This document shows positions 1-8,907 of a stretch of 64,000 nucleotides of DNA, one piece after another. The notes under the pieces are model-generated. The model had not been told where the DNA came from. It searched no databases and worked only from the letters and a program-made list of their open reading frames with translations. Position numbers and translations under genes: made by a program. Where the stretch lies: the NCBI RefSeq assembly GCF_003533305.1, contig NZ_DOEH01000030.1, positions 14,213-78,212 of the forward strand, written 5' to 3'. This DNA is from Providencia sp. (lineage in GTDB: Bacteria > Pseudomonadota > Gammaproteobacteria > Enterobacterales > Enterobacteriaceae). The first letter of the stretch is position 1, and each line of letters starts with the position of its first letter.

Positions 1-662
1 GTCATGTATTATGTATGAAACCAGATACTCGTATTCTCGATCTCGGCAGCGGCTCTGGTGAGATGCTTTGCACTTGGGCCCGCGATTACGCCATCACGGG
101 TATCGGCATCGATATGAGCCAGCTATTTAGCGAGCAGGCAAAACTACGCGCTGAAGAGCTAGGTGTCAGCAATCGAGTTCATTTTTTCCATAACGACGCC
201 ACCGGATATATTGCGCAAGAAAAATGTGATGTAGCCGCCTGTGTTGGTGCGACCTGGATTGCCGGCGGTTTTTCCGGCACTATCGAGCTTCTGGCAAAGA
301 GTCTCAAACCAGGCGGTATCATACTCATCGGCGAACCATACTGGCGTCAGTTACCCGCTACAGAAGAGATAGCCAAAGCCTGCGGAGCCACCTCACTAAC
401 CGATTTTCTCTCACTTCCTGAACTTATCAGCACTTTCGACAAACTCGGCTACGATGTAGTGGAAATGGTACTGGCGGATCAAGAAGGCTGGGATAGATAC
501 GAAGCTGCGAAATGGATGACAATGCATCGCTGGCTCAAGATCAATCCTAACGATGACTTTGCAAAAGAGATTAGGACTGAGTTAACAGTTGCGCCAAAAC
601 GCCATGTCACTTACACGCGAGAATACTTTGGCTGGGGCGTATTTGCGCTCATCGCGAGATAA
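1..662 (+). CDS. SAM-dependent methyltransferase, YjhP-like (5' end outside window)
   Basis: The reading frame is open to the left edge of the window, so the first ATG at 15 is probably internal. The E. coli YjhP family is about 248 residues and normally has some 30 residues before this point. Counting from that ATG, the Rossmann motif I reads DLGSGSGE (residues 9-16), followed by an acidic ribose-binding stretch (GIGIDMS) and a later LKPGGIILIGEPYW segment typical of class I methyltransferases. The substrate is unknown. It has no operon partner in view; the next gene is convergent. Family placement is by recalled similarity to YjhP; function beyond methyl transfer is inference. Confidence 0.8.
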   Translation, partial: HVLCMKPDTRILDLGSGSGEMLCTWARDYAITGIGIDMSQLFSEQAKLRAEELGVSNRVHFFHNDATGYIAQEKCDVAACVGATWIAGGFSGTIELLAKSLKPGGIILIGEPYWRQLPATEEIAKACGATSLTDFLSLPELISTFDKLGYDVVEMVLADQEGWDRYEAAKWMTMHRWLKINPNDDFAKEIRTELTVAPKRHVTYTREYFGWGVFALIAR

Positions 663-922
663 CATCATATTCCCAGTATTACCAACAGGAGATACTGGGG
701 ATCACTGGAGTCGCATGTAATGAGAAATAGCATTGATATTAAATGAATTTAAAAATTGAATAAACATCAGTGCCCCCAGATTAGTTTTTGAGCAAAAAAA
801 GAGCAAAGAAATATTAGCCAATATGAAAGAGTAAACCAGTATACCGATCAGGCTTGAACTGATAACTTTCTGGAGCTGAGCACTATCATATCTAACAGCC
901 CACGTTGAACAAATTGCAGATA

Positions 923-1843
923 TTATATCTGCGCTTCAATTACGTCCATCATACCTGGTAATTCACTGACTAGTTTATCGATAGCAAACCTAACTTTCAG
1001 TGGAAGACGGGGGGTGCGCAGCCATACAGCATATATAGGCCAGCTTGCCGAAGAGTATTCTTTTAATATCTCTTTTAAGCTGCCGCTGGCGAGTTGCTCG
1101 CGGACAAGCCAGTAAGGCAACCAAGCAATTCCACCGCCCATTATCGCAGCGTCTTTTATCGCCTGCATATCATCCATCATAAGTCTGGCGGGTGGATTAA
1201 TTTCTGAAATTTCCCCCCTTTCATTTTTAACTTGCCACTTCAAAATACGCCCTGAGTGGATATAAGCAATAGCCTCATGCTGCTCCAGTTCTGCTAGTGA
1301 AATAGGCTCACCAGCTTGCCGAAAATAATCAGGAGAAGCACAGAAAATCATAGAGTGGGAAGTTAGATTTTTGGCTATTAAGCTACTGCTGTCAGGTAAC
1401 GCACCGATCCTGACGGCTAGATCAAAACCTTCTTCAGACAAATCGACCTGACGATCGCTGAATGAAATTTCTAGTTCCAACTTCGGGTGTTCTTTTGCCA
1501 ACGCCGACAGTAATGGTGAAATACATAGGTGCCCGAGTAGAACCGGAACAGACACTCTCAATTTTCCGCTGACCTGAAGCTTGCCACCTTCTAAAATATC
1601 TTCTGCCATTTTTATTTCATTCAATGCCCGGCGACAAAATTCATAATAAAGCAAGCCTTCATCAGTCAAGCTCTGGCTACGGGTGGTGCGGTTAAATAAA
1701 GTTATACCAAGCCTCTGCTCAAGACGAGATATCGTTTTCGCCACCGCTGAGCGTGTGACGTACAGTTTTTCAGCAGCCTGAGAAAAACTAGAGGACTCAG
1801 CTGCTATCACAAAAACAGGAATGCTGTTTATTTCACCCTTCAT
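923..1843 (-). CDS. LysR-family transcriptional regulator
   Basis: A 306-residue LysR regulator. The N-terminal winged helix-turn-helix (about residues 5-60) has the typical SFSQAAEKLYVTRSAVAKTI recognition pattern, and the rest is the periplasmic-binding-like effector domain (SVPVLLGHL, then the FDLAVRIG strand). I prefer the ATG at 1843 over an upstream TTG at 1855 because GGGTG lies at normal distance before it. It is divergent from the oxidoreductase at 1948 with about 100 bp between, the classic arrangement of a LysR regulator and its target. The palindrome at 1885-1906 in the gap is a plausible operator. The inducer is unknown. Confidence 0.9.
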   Translation of the reverse strand: MKGEINSIPVFVIAAESSSFSQAAEKLYVTRSAVAKTISRLEQRLGITLFNRTTRSQSLTDEGLLYYEFCRRALNEIKMAEDILEGGKLQVSGKLRVSVPVLLGHLCISPLLSALAKEHPKLELEISFSDRQVDLSEEGFDLAVRIGALPDSSSLIAKNLTSHSMIFCASPDYFRQAGEPISLAELEQHEAIAYIHSGRILKWQVKNERGEISEINPPARLMMDDMQAIKDAAIMGGGIAWLPYWLVREQLASGSLKEILKEYSSASWPIYAVWLRTPRLPLKVRFAIDKLVSELPGMMDVIEAQI

Positions 1844-1884
1844 ATTGTCACCCAAATGGAATCAATAAGAGGAAATAGTATCGC

Positions 1885-1906
1885 CATTGTTACCTGACAG
1901 GCAATG
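1885..1906. promoter_or_regulatory. Candidate LysR operator palindrome
   Basis: CATTG at 1885-1889 is matched by CAATG at 1902-1906, with a nested CCTG-A-CAGG palindrome in between. LysR regulators usually bind a dyad of T-N11-A type between divergent genes, and this is the clearest dyad in the gap. Assignment to this regulator is inference from position. Confidence 0.5.
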
Positions 1907-1947
1907 ATAGAATTCTGTCCATAGTCAATTACTACTCAGGAATTTCC

Positions 1948-2973
1948 ATGAAACACACAATGAAGCGCTGGGAACTAAACGAAATCGGGCGTCAAAATCT
2001 GAAACTTTCGGAAGTCGAAATCCCACAGCCTGGCTCAAATGAAGTACTAGTTCGAGTGAATGCCGTTTCACTCAACTTTCGCGATAAAGTCATTATTGAA
2101 GGTCATATGGGTAATAATATGCCAATGCCTTTCACCCCCGGTTCCGATATGGCCGGTATCATTGTCGCTGTCGGGCCAAAAACGACCCGTTTCAGCCCGG
2201 GAGAACGTGTTATTTCATCTTTTAATGCAGATTGGATTGATGGGAAACTGAAAAACACAGCCAAAAATCCGCACTATAACACCGTAGGTTATGCATTTCA
2301 GGGCGTGCTTGCTGAGTATGTTGTGATGAATGAGGAGTGGTTGGTTAAATCTCCGCAGACGCTGACCGATGCTGAAGCCAGCACGCTGGTCTGTTCAGGT
2401 CTGACTGCTTGGTTTGCACTGATTGAACGTGGTGGGCTACGTGCTGGTGAAACCGTGCTAGTTCAGGGAACAGGCGGCGTAGCTCTCTTTGCCCTTCAAA
2501 TCGCCAAGTCTGTCGGAGCCGAAGTATTTATCACCTCATCGAGCGATGAGAAGCTAGCAGCTGCAGCTGCGCTCGGCGCTGATCACGGTATTAACCGTAA
2601 CAAAGAAAACTGGGTCGAAGCCATTTACCGCCTGACGGACGAGCGAGGAATCGACCATGTTGTTGATACTGTAGGTGGTAGAAACTTTGCAGATTCTGTC
2701 CGCGCGGTGGCTTCCCATGGCCGAATCTCTCTGATTGGCATGATGGACACACATGATACTTCAGCATCAGGGATGTTATTGCTACTAAAATCGCCAACTA
2801 TTCAAGGGATTGGTGTAGGTCATCGCCGAGCGCTTGAAGATTTGGTCCGGGCAGTTGACTCCGTAAAACTAAAACCCGTAATCGATAAATCATTCCGTTT
2901 TGACCAACTGCCAGAGGCACTGGAGCTGCTCGAAAAGGGAGCATTTGGAAAAATTGTTATCAACGTAAGCTAA
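1948..2973 (+). CDS. Zinc-independent MDR oxidoreductase (alcohol dehydrogenase/quinone reductase-like)
   Basis: A 341-residue medium-chain dehydrogenase/reductase. It has the GroES-like N-terminal domain (FRDKVIIEGH, then PGSDMAGIIVAVG) and a Rossmann nucleotide site (VQGTGGVALFALQIAKSVGA, about residues 174-193). The usual catalytic-zinc GHE motif is replaced by GSDMAG and the structural-zinc cysteine lobe is absent, so it is probably a zinc-independent NAD(P)H-dependent enzyme of the quinone-oxidoreductase type. Substrate is unknown. It is divergent from the LysR gene at 923 and probably controlled by it. A bidirectional hairpin follows at 3131. Confidence 0.88.
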   Translation: MKHTMKRWELNEIGRQNLKLSEVEIPQPGSNEVLVRVNAVSLNFRDKVIIEGHMGNNMPMPFTPGSDMAGIIVAVGPKTTRFSPGERVISSFNADWIDGKLKNTAKNPHYNTVGYAFQGVLAEYVVMNEEWLVKSPQTLTDAEASTLVCSGLTAWFALIERGGLRAGETVLVQGTGGVALFALQIAKSVGAEVFITSSSDEKLAAAAALGADHGINRNKENWVEAIYRLTDERGIDHVVDTVGGRNFADSVRAVASHGRISLIGMMDTHDTSASGMLLLLKSPTIQGIGVGHRRALEDLVRAVDSVKLKPVIDKSFRFDQLPEALELLEKGAFGKIVINVS

Positions 2974-3130
2974 TATCTAATATCAAAATAATATCTGTAG
3001 AGGTGAACAGTCCATACGCAGAACTCAAGAGACTGATTTTAGCAAATAGCGGTTCTAAAATCATAAGATTGATTATCAATAGTTCGGGATAATGTAGATT
3101 CTTATTGAATAATTAAATAAAAATTTAAAA

Positions 3131-3162
3131 CACAAAACCAGAATTTTGTTTCTGGTTTTGTC
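3131..3162. terminator. Bidirectional hairpin between convergent genes
   Basis: CAAAACCAGA (3133-3142) pairs with TCTGGTTTTG (3151-3160) around a short loop, with A-rich sequence on the left and T-rich sequence on the right. It lies between the convergent oxidoreductase and cupin genes and can serve both. Confidence 0.7.
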
Positions 3163-3179
3163 GAGATAATATTAATTGA

Positions 3180-3542
3180 TTAGAGCCAAACATCGTTCTT
3201 TGCTGTACGCTCCCCGCCTTCATCCCCAGTATTCAATACTCCTCGAGGCTCTATCATCATTAATTTGACTTCCAACTCAGCAGAAGTCTTGTGCTCGATA
3301 CCTTTAGAAACCACGTATATTTCCCCTGACTTAACTAGCACATGTCCATCCCGAAAATCGATACGTAAAACGCCATCAATAACTATAAATGCTTCATCGG
3401 TTTCTGAATGCGAGTGCCAGACGAAATCGCCTTGTATTTTAACAATTTTAAATTGGTAGTCATTCATCTCCATGATGACTTTCGGCTGCCAGTGTTCATT
3501 AAACTGAGAAAATTTATCTTTCAGATTGATAGGGCAATACAT
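3180..3542 (-). CDS. Small single-domain cupin protein
   Basis: A 120-residue cupin_2-type protein. The metal-binding motif is visible as HSHSETDEAFIVIDG with the second motif GEIYVVSKGIEHK. I chose the ATG at 3542 because GGAGAG precedes it at proper spacing; a longer frame starting at 3572 lacks this. Such small cupins often bind a divalent metal and act as isomerases, dioxygenases or unexplored binding proteins, and nothing here narrows the function. It lies downstream of, and on the same strand as, a broken AraC regulator gene. Confidence 0.8.
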   Translation of the reverse strand: MYCPINLKDKFSQFNEHWQPKVIMEMNDYQFKIVKIQGDFVWHSHSETDEAFIVIDGVLRIDFRDGHVLVKSGEIYVVSKGIEHKTSAELEVKLMMIEPRGVLNTGDEGGERTAKNDVWL

Positions 3543-3618
3543 GGTTACTCTCCACAATGTCAATGAGAGCACAATAATAGAGCATGAAAACTAGAGCAGT
3601 CTTGAACGATTGTGCAAC

Positions 3619-4437
3619 TTAGGTACTACCTTTATTAATGATTTTTAGCCACCGCCCCGGTGAAATGCCTAATGTTTTGATAAATTGTCGTGTCATATGG
3701 CTTTGATCTGAAAATCCGGATTCAACAGCTACGTTTGAAAGAGATAAGCCCATGCCCATAAGGCGTCTGCTGTATTCTAAGCGGCGCATGGTGACGTATC
3801 GATAAGGACTAGCTCCGAAAAGTGCACGAAAATCGCGGCTTAAGCTCCAGCGATCTCTGCCACTGATCAGCGATAACTCATCTAGCGTGATATTCTGACT
3901 AAATGCGGAGTCTATATATTGGCGCGCTATTTCTGCCGCCTTATAATCAAATGTCCGTCGGTGAAAATTCTGACCTCCAACAGTCGCGAGAGTTTGGGCG
4001 AAATCATAAAGCGCATCCTCCTCCTCCAGTATTTCGAAAGAATTCTCTACCGCTGTTAATAAAGGTTCTGTAGCAGCAAAAAGCCGTGGATCCGTTGTAA
4101 TCCCACCGACGATAAAAGGTAAAGGTCTACCACCCAGTATTTTCTGAATTAATGCAGGCTCTAGATAAATCATACGATATTGGAACCCATCCTGCGTACC
4201 TGCTTCGCCATCGTGAATTTCATCAGGGTGTAAAACCATAATGTTACCGGGTAAACTATGTCGTTTACTGCCGCGATAATTAAAACTTTGTACCCCTGAT
4301 TATGTCCTGCCGATAGCGTAAGTGTCATGGCGATGAGGTTCATAACCATGACCGCTGAAATATGCTTCAATACGTTCAATTTTTCCAGATGGCGGAGCAA
4401 TTTTTATCCAGTCATTTGGGGATTTCTGTCTGTCCAT
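3619..4437 (-). pseudogene. AraC-family regulator broken by one in-frame stop codon
   Basis: The full reading frame runs from ATG at 4437 to 3619, about 273 codons, the usual length for an AraC regulator with an N-terminal cupin-like arm. It is interrupted by a TAA at 4300-4302 (codon 46). The frame is unchanged on both sides: before it reads HDTYAIGRT and after it SGVQSFNYRG, where relatives have a leucine (TTA to TAA is a single change). The C-terminal 206 residues remain open from ATG 4239 and carry the two helix-turn-helix motifs (ITLDELSLISGRDRWSLSRD and SNVAVESGFSDQSHMTRQF). A truncated protein might still be made, but no ribosome-binding site supports that start. Confidence 0.8.
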
Positions 4438-4671
4438 TTCTGACATCCTAAGGTAACGTTATTAAGATACCGTGTGAAAAGTACAAAGAAGCGCGACTTC
4501 TTACCATACTAAGCTTACAAAATTTTGTACATGTCGTTAACAGCACAGTAATTTCGACAACGTGAAAGAGCAACCGGTATTTTTGTAGGTACCAACTCGT
4601 ATCCCCTTTCGCCCTCTTACATAGAATGGTGTATACTTGCCGACAAGAAATTTATTCACGGTTAATTAATA

Positions 4672-5034
4672 ATGAAAGAAATCGAAAAAACACAAATTAA
4701 ACTTCTTAGCGATCGCTTAGACCTTATTCGTCACCAGATGGCAAGTATGCAGCTGGCGAACGAAGTAGAAAAATATGCAGAGCTTGAGAAAGAAAAAGCA
4801 ACTCTGGAAACTGAAATCGTTCGCCTGAAGGCCGTACGTAACAAGAAACTAAGCAAAGAAGCCCAGAAGTTAGTGGATATGCCATTCAAACGCGCTATCA
4901 CTAAGAAAGAGCAAGCGGATCTTGGCAAGCTAAAAAAAACCATGCGAGGCCTGATAATTGTCCATCCAATGACGGCATTAGGCCGCGAAATGGAACTGGA
5001 TGAAATGACTGGTTTTTCTAAGACGGATTTCTAA
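4672..5034 (+). CDS. yibL: YibL family ribosome-associated protein
   Basis: A 120-residue, highly charged, helical protein matching YibL in length and sequence (ends with the [13 protein letters not shown] tail). Residues 1-65 are heptad-like and probably form a coiled coil ([20 protein letters not shown], then [20 protein letters not shown]). E. coli YibL co-fractionates with ribosomes, but its exact role is not settled. It stands alone here; downstream lies only decayed DNA, which marks the left edge of the degenerate mobile zone. Confidence 0.9.
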   Translation: MKEIEKTQIKLLSDRLDLIRHQMASMQLANEVEKYAELEKEKATLETEIVRLKAVRNKKLSKEAQKLVDMPFKRAITKKEQADLGKLKKTMRGLIIVHPMTALGREMELDEMTGFSKTDF

Positions 5035-5216
5035 TTAGAAAACTAATCCAACTAAAACCTGTCATGACCCACTAATACTAAAAGGTTCTTAATACATTTT
5101 TCGTTGTTATGAACCGTTAGTAAGTAATTAGCTTCCAATATTTACTACGTCCGCTTATGGCTATAAGTTCAACTGATGGATGCTACTGGTAGCCTTTCCC
5201 ATATTAGTGGTAAAGG

Positions 5217-5380
5217 CAGCTGGCACAAAACAATGAACTCAACGTGGGCGGTAATCTCAGCCTCAATGCAGGCTAAAATATCACTATAAAAAGTAACCTA
5301 ACCCAAGCTGGTGGCTATATCTACATCCTGCCGAATAAAACCACTAATGAAACCCAACTTGATGCACAGAGTAATCCGCT
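5217..5380 (+). pseudogene. Remnant of a filamentous haemagglutinin/TpsA exoprotein
   Basis: Reading from 5217 the frame gives QLAQNNELNVGGNLSLNAG, a stop (TAA, 5274-5276), then NITIKSNLTQAGGYIYI in the same frame. The alternating beta pattern with NVGGNLSLNAG and NITIKSSNLTQAGG is characteristic of the repeat domain of two-partner-secretion haemagglutinins (FhaB/CdiA type). No start, no signal peptide and no partner transporter remain. It is a fragment of a formerly much larger gene. Confidence 0.55.
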
Positions 5381-5580
5381 TGAACTAAAAAATACAAATA
5401 GACAAATTTTTTGGTATCTATCAAAACGTGCTATCCACAGAATAAAAAATAATTTATTAAAACCTATAAAGAAAATTGAGCTATCAATTACTTATTGGCT
5501 TAAGGACGCAACCTAGAATTCTTTCGGCTATTCAATGTGACCATATCTAGAGATATTATCTTAGTTAAACAAGTGAATAG

Positions 5581-5870
5581 AATTAGCTACTTAACTACCT
5601 AATAGAACACAAGAAAATAAAAGTAACTTCTTTAGACCTTCCAACTAATTACCAACTCATCAACTATTCTGATGAAATGACTAAGCGAATGCTTGTGTTA
5701 GGAATACTGACAACCATTGCAGACAAGAATTACGCAGATAGACGTCATCGCCAAGCTCAAGGCACGCAAAAAGAAAAATATTACATCAGAAATTAAGAGC
5801 CTTCTTACGGAGAAAATGAGCTATAGCCCAAATTATTCTGTATCGTTTAACAATAAAATTATAACCAACA
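5581..5870 (+). pseudogene. Remnant of a serine recombinase (Tn3-type resolvase)
   Basis: From 5611 to 5793 the frame reads KKIKVTSLDLPTNYQLI, DEMTKRMLVLGILTTIADKN and YADRRHRQAQGTQKEK, which follows the second half of the resolvase catalytic domain and the DRRxRQAQG E-helix segment. It ends at a TAA (5794-5796); a shifted frame then continues with KSLLTEKMSYS, like the start of the resolvase helix-turn-helix tail. The N-terminal part with the active-site serine is not recognisable. Clear decay by stops and frameshifts. Confidence 0.65.
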
Positions 5871-6073
5871 TTAAATTTTTAAGATCGTAGACTTAAAACT
5901 AATCGGAAGTTGATGGTCAAAAAATTAAGCACGTTACGCTCTGAAAATAGCGATCTGTACAAAAAAACAAGCTTGATGCAGGAGTTTTACGTTGTTCAAA
6001 TTGCCCGCTAATTCGTGTGTTTATGTACTTTATTGATATTTAGCTAATTAAATAATAGTCATAAGGATTATTA

Positions 6074-6892
6074 ATGAAGAACAAAAGGAAAGGTTTACAG
6101 TTATTACTAGAAGCATCTATGTTTATAATGCTGCTTGGCTGTAGCTCAAGTAATTCAACTCCATTTAATCCCTCTCCAGATCCTTCAAACCCATCATATG
6201 GAAAAATATTTATCAAAATGGCCACTAGTGTCATAGATAATCAATCACCTTATGTAACGAAAATGCCTGGCTATACCTTAAAAGGGTTATATCAAAGTGA
6301 TTGTTGTGAGGAGCTTGAAAGGGATAATCGTATGGTTTTGTCTTTAGAGGCTTACTATAACGATCCTCGCGTAGTCAAAAAATCCAGCCACTTAAAATGG
6401 GAAGTTGGGCAAATAATACCTTACATTCTCCCATTTGTTTACCCTACAATAGACACCCTCGAGGGCTATAAGCATCAAGATCTTAAGTACAGTGTAAAAT
6501 CGCCTCAAGGTCAAAAATCTTTCGTAATACCTCGTTATCCTACTGGGTATGAACTAAAAATGATTGAATTAACTGAGGTTCAAAAATATATCGTTGTTGA
6601 ACCTATTGGTGGTAATGAAGACACATACCTTCCTATTGAAATATTGTATCCAAGACTAGTGGTTGATCATCAAGGTAAATGTCAGAACCCAATCTTAGAA
6701 TTAAAACCCATCGCATTAAGAAGTCATTTCTATTGGTATTTTAGTGATGATTATGACGGAAAGGGTGAATTTACGAAAAAGAACATCGCTGACATCAAAG
6801 CATTTATCATGAATTCACCCGATATGGTTGTCGCCATTGACATGTCTGATTTAGCTGTCTGTTTACGACCTTTACCTTTAATGAATAAGTGA
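6074..6892 (+). CDS. Hypothetical lipoprotein
   Basis: A 272-residue protein I do not recognise. It starts with a lipoprotein signal: charged MKNKRKG, a hydrophobic core, then lipobox LLGC with the acylated cysteine at about residue 23, followed by a Ser/Asn/Pro-rich linker (SSSNSTPFNPSPDPSNPSYG). The mature part is rich in Tyr and Pro and carries four more cysteines (a CC pair near residue 76, singles near 201 and 263), suggesting disulfides in the periplasm or at the outer membrane. No membrane segment follows. It lies alone between a resolvase remnant and an integrase remnant, so it was probably acquired with a mobile element. Confidence 0.7.
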   Translation: MKNKRKGLQLLLEASMFIMLLGCSSSNSTPFNPSPDPSNPSYGKIFIKMATSVIDNQSPYVTKMPGYTLKGLYQSDCCEELERDNRMVLSLEAYYNDPRVVKKSSHLKWEVGQIIPYILPFVYPTIDTLEGYKHQDLKYSVKSPQGQKSFVIPRYPTGYELKMIELTEVQKYIVVEPIGGNEDTYLPIEILYPRLVVDHQGKCQNPILELKPIALRSHFYWYFSDDYDGKGEFTKKNIADIKAFIMNSPDMVVAIDMSDLAVCLRPLPLMNK

Positions 6893-6910
6893 TCTGCGTT
6901 AATCAAACAG

Positions 6911-6951
6911 GACACTTAAATAATGGACTATAATCCAACTATTTAAGTGTC
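6911..6951 (+). terminator. Long hairpin after the lipoprotein gene
   Basis: GACACTTAAATA (6911-6922) pairs perfectly with TATTTAAGTGTC (6940-6951) and the inner bases TGG/CCA extend the stem. No clear U-run follows, so it may be a weak terminator or an RNA-stabilising structure. Confidence 0.5.
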
Positions 6952-6982
6952 TAATGACAAACAGTATAAACAGAGATAACCC

Positions 6983-7441
6983 CTACATCATTTCTCTACG
7001 CCCTATATGTGCCACAGACGCATTCTTATCAATATGCATATGCGCGAACAGCATTCCAATCTCTGCCGAGTCGTATCCCTTCTCATGTAAAATCATGCTC
7101 AACAAGTGACGGAAGCCTTGTCCTGCCAGCCTTCCTTTATATCTTAGCAATTCCATAAACTGATATTGGCAATCTAAAGATAATCCGTTAACCCTGCATT
7201 TCTTGAACCATAAACAACTAAGTACATATCTAAAGAGAAAACAACGATTGGCCACATGCTCCATGTAACACTTTTTCGTATTAATCATGTGACCTCTGAA
7301 TACAATCACCCAAAAAATAAGAGCACCAATTATCGCAGTCGCACTACCCAGAACACCTAAAGGCACCATATGCCTCCTCATTCTTTTATCTAGGTTAAAC
7401 CCAGAAAATATATGCGTCAAATCGAATATCTCTTTATTCAT
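6983..7441 (-). pseudogene. C-terminal remnant of a P4-type tyrosine integrase
   Basis: An open frame of 152 codons whose last 50 or so residues follow the C-terminal catalytic part of P4-family integrases: KGRLAGQGFRHLLSMILHEK, then LFAHMHIDKNASVAH and GRREMM. The box-II histidine is lost (QGFR where HGFR is expected), and the catalytic tyrosine (expected as a YNH-like motif before GRREMM) is missing. Further upstream MRRHMVPL resembles the integrase MRRPHIVPL strand, but the intervening sequence has drifted. It cannot be an active recombinase. The matching N-terminal part lies at 16390-16986 on the same strand. Confidence 0.7.
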
Positions 7442-8410
7442 AGATCATTTTGATATTCATCAAATTTAAAACACTAACAGTTGATTATTTACCTTAGTTT
7501 AAATACCAAAAATATGAATATATAAATCTTATAATGATGAATTCTTAATTTTCATATTTCTATTTGCTCACCTGTTATTAATGCAATCTTAAGCCAAATA
7601 CCTCTACACTCTTATTCTAACTGCACCCTATAATTTATTCATAGCCGGTTTGTTCACTCTCATAGTATTAGCAGCATTGAATGATAAGATAGTTTTGATC
7701 GACAATCAATTAGGGCTATTCAAACTTAAACCCCCAACTAAAACCACATTGAATTTCATAAATTATAATAGTTATCTGTTAAGTTATGAGGTATACAAAA
7801 CATTTTTATTGCGCTAGTAAAATCAACATAATCATTTTATGACTAGTCATTAAGTGATACTTTCACTCATAATCCCAATGTAATCTTATATTATTAAAAT
7901 AAAACATATTTGGATAAAAATTTCCCATCGATAATGAATTCTCACCCACCCAATTAACCTAATTTGATTTTATCATTTTTATAAAAAAATAATTTATTAA
8001 TGTTATGTTATATCAATATAGTTATATTTTATTTTTCTTCCATGAGAATTAAATATGTAACAAAATGAAAATATCTTTAATGAAATAAGTCACATTCAAA
8101 ACATTGATTTTTTTCAAATTAATTTGAATGTTAAATCGAGAATAACTTAAATTTAACTTACTCATTGAATTCATTACGCTTACCACTTTTTTTGATCTAT
8201 TACAGCGATCAATCAAGATCAACTGATAGTCTACACCTATCACATTTGACTTATTGATCGATAGAAACGTTTTTACAGTGATTATTAAAGCGTCTATATT
8301 TTATATCAATTAAGTGTTGTGAAGTTTTATTGCAGGATTATTTTTATGTTGATTTATTTTTCAAAATAAACATTCCAAATTTTATTTTACGTAAACGCAG
8401 GTGATTATTT
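7442..8410. other. A+T-rich gene-free region upstream of the fimbrial locus
   Basis: Almost 1 kb of very A+T-rich sequence with no convincing gene. It must hold the promoter of the XRE regulator gene at 8411 and is a natural target for H-NS-type silencing. Short dyads are present (ACATTCAAA 8091-8099 against TTTGAATGT 8121-8130; TTGATC/GATCAA near 8195-8215). I could not find a long inverted-repeat pair marking an invertible promoter of the mrp type. Confidence 0.5.
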
Positions 8411-8698
8411 ATGTTCGTAAAAAAAAATAAAAATAGAAAGCCAGTAAGTCTGAATGAAGCTGTTGGTAGATTTGTTCGTGAGTCTCGATCAGCTAAATCT
8501 TTAACTGGAGCTGAATTTGGTAAGTTAATTCATGTTAGTCAGCAACAAATATCCCGTTATGAAAATGGCATATGCGGTTTAAACATTGAAACTTTAGAAA
8601 ATATATTAATTGCTTTAGATATAGAGTGGCAAGAATTTTATAGAAAAGTTCTTCACATTGATATAGGAATACATGTCATTGAGAGTAATAACAAGTAA
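8411..8698 (+). CDS. XRE-type HTH regulator, MrpJ-like (fimbria-associated)
   Basis: A 95-residue protein with one lambda-repressor-like helix-turn-helix at about residues 15-70: VGRFVRESRSAKSLTGAEFG, then the recognition helix HVSQQQISRYENGICG and LNIETLENILIALDI. The SQQQISRYE core is the hallmark of the MrpJ group, small regulators encoded with chaperone-usher fimbriae in Proteus and Providencia that repress flagellar genes when fimbriae are made. In mrp the gene is last in the operon; here it precedes the major pilin gene by about 210 bp. That it controls this operon and motility is inference. Confidence 0.85.
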   Translation: MFVKKNKNRKPVSLNEAVGRFVRESRSAKSLTGAEFGKLIHVSQQQISRYENGICGLNIETLENILIALDIEWQEFYRKVLHIDIGIHVIESNNK

Positions 8699-8842
8699 GA
8701 AGACACATCAAATGGTTCTAGACTATTATTTTAATTCTTATTAGAAGGAATATATTTTCTCTCGAATAATGAAGCTCAATAATATCAAAAAATGATAGTT
8801 TGTTATGGTATCACTTTGCTTTACCAACAAAAACGAAACTAA

Positions 8843-8864
8843 CACCCTTAGATGATAAGGGGTG
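8843..8864 (+). promoter_or_regulatory. Hairpin in the leader of the major pilin gene
   Basis: CACCCTTA (8843-8850) pairs with TAAGGGGTG (8856-8864) with one bulged base. It lies about 45 bp before the major pilin start and could act as an mRNA-stabilising or attenuating leader structure. There is no U-run directly after it. Confidence 0.4.
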
Positions 8865-8907
8865 GATGGCTTCTGTTTATCTTTTATTTAATAGAAAGGA
8901 AAAATAA

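Noticed and set aside
840..905. tRNA-like string (GGCTTGAACTGATAACTTTC and GAGCTGAGCAC) after the first gene
   Set aside because: It resembles part of a reversed tRNA, but no acceptor stem or anticodon arm can be completed; at most a very decayed tRNA or attachment fragment.
4170..4400. Separate small gene of 76 codons overlapping the AraC gene
   Set aside because: It is another reading frame of the broken AraC gene; the true frame on both sides of the stop reads as AraC sequence.
8049..8243. Open frame of 64 codons on the minus strand upstream of the fimbrial regulator
   Set aside because: No ribosome-binding site, A+T-driven amino-acid composition and no recognisable motif; it lies in the probable promoter region.
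7442..8907. Invertible fimbrial promoter of the mrp/fim type
   Set aside because: Only short dyads were found by eye and no recombinase gene of the MrpI/FimB family is in the window.
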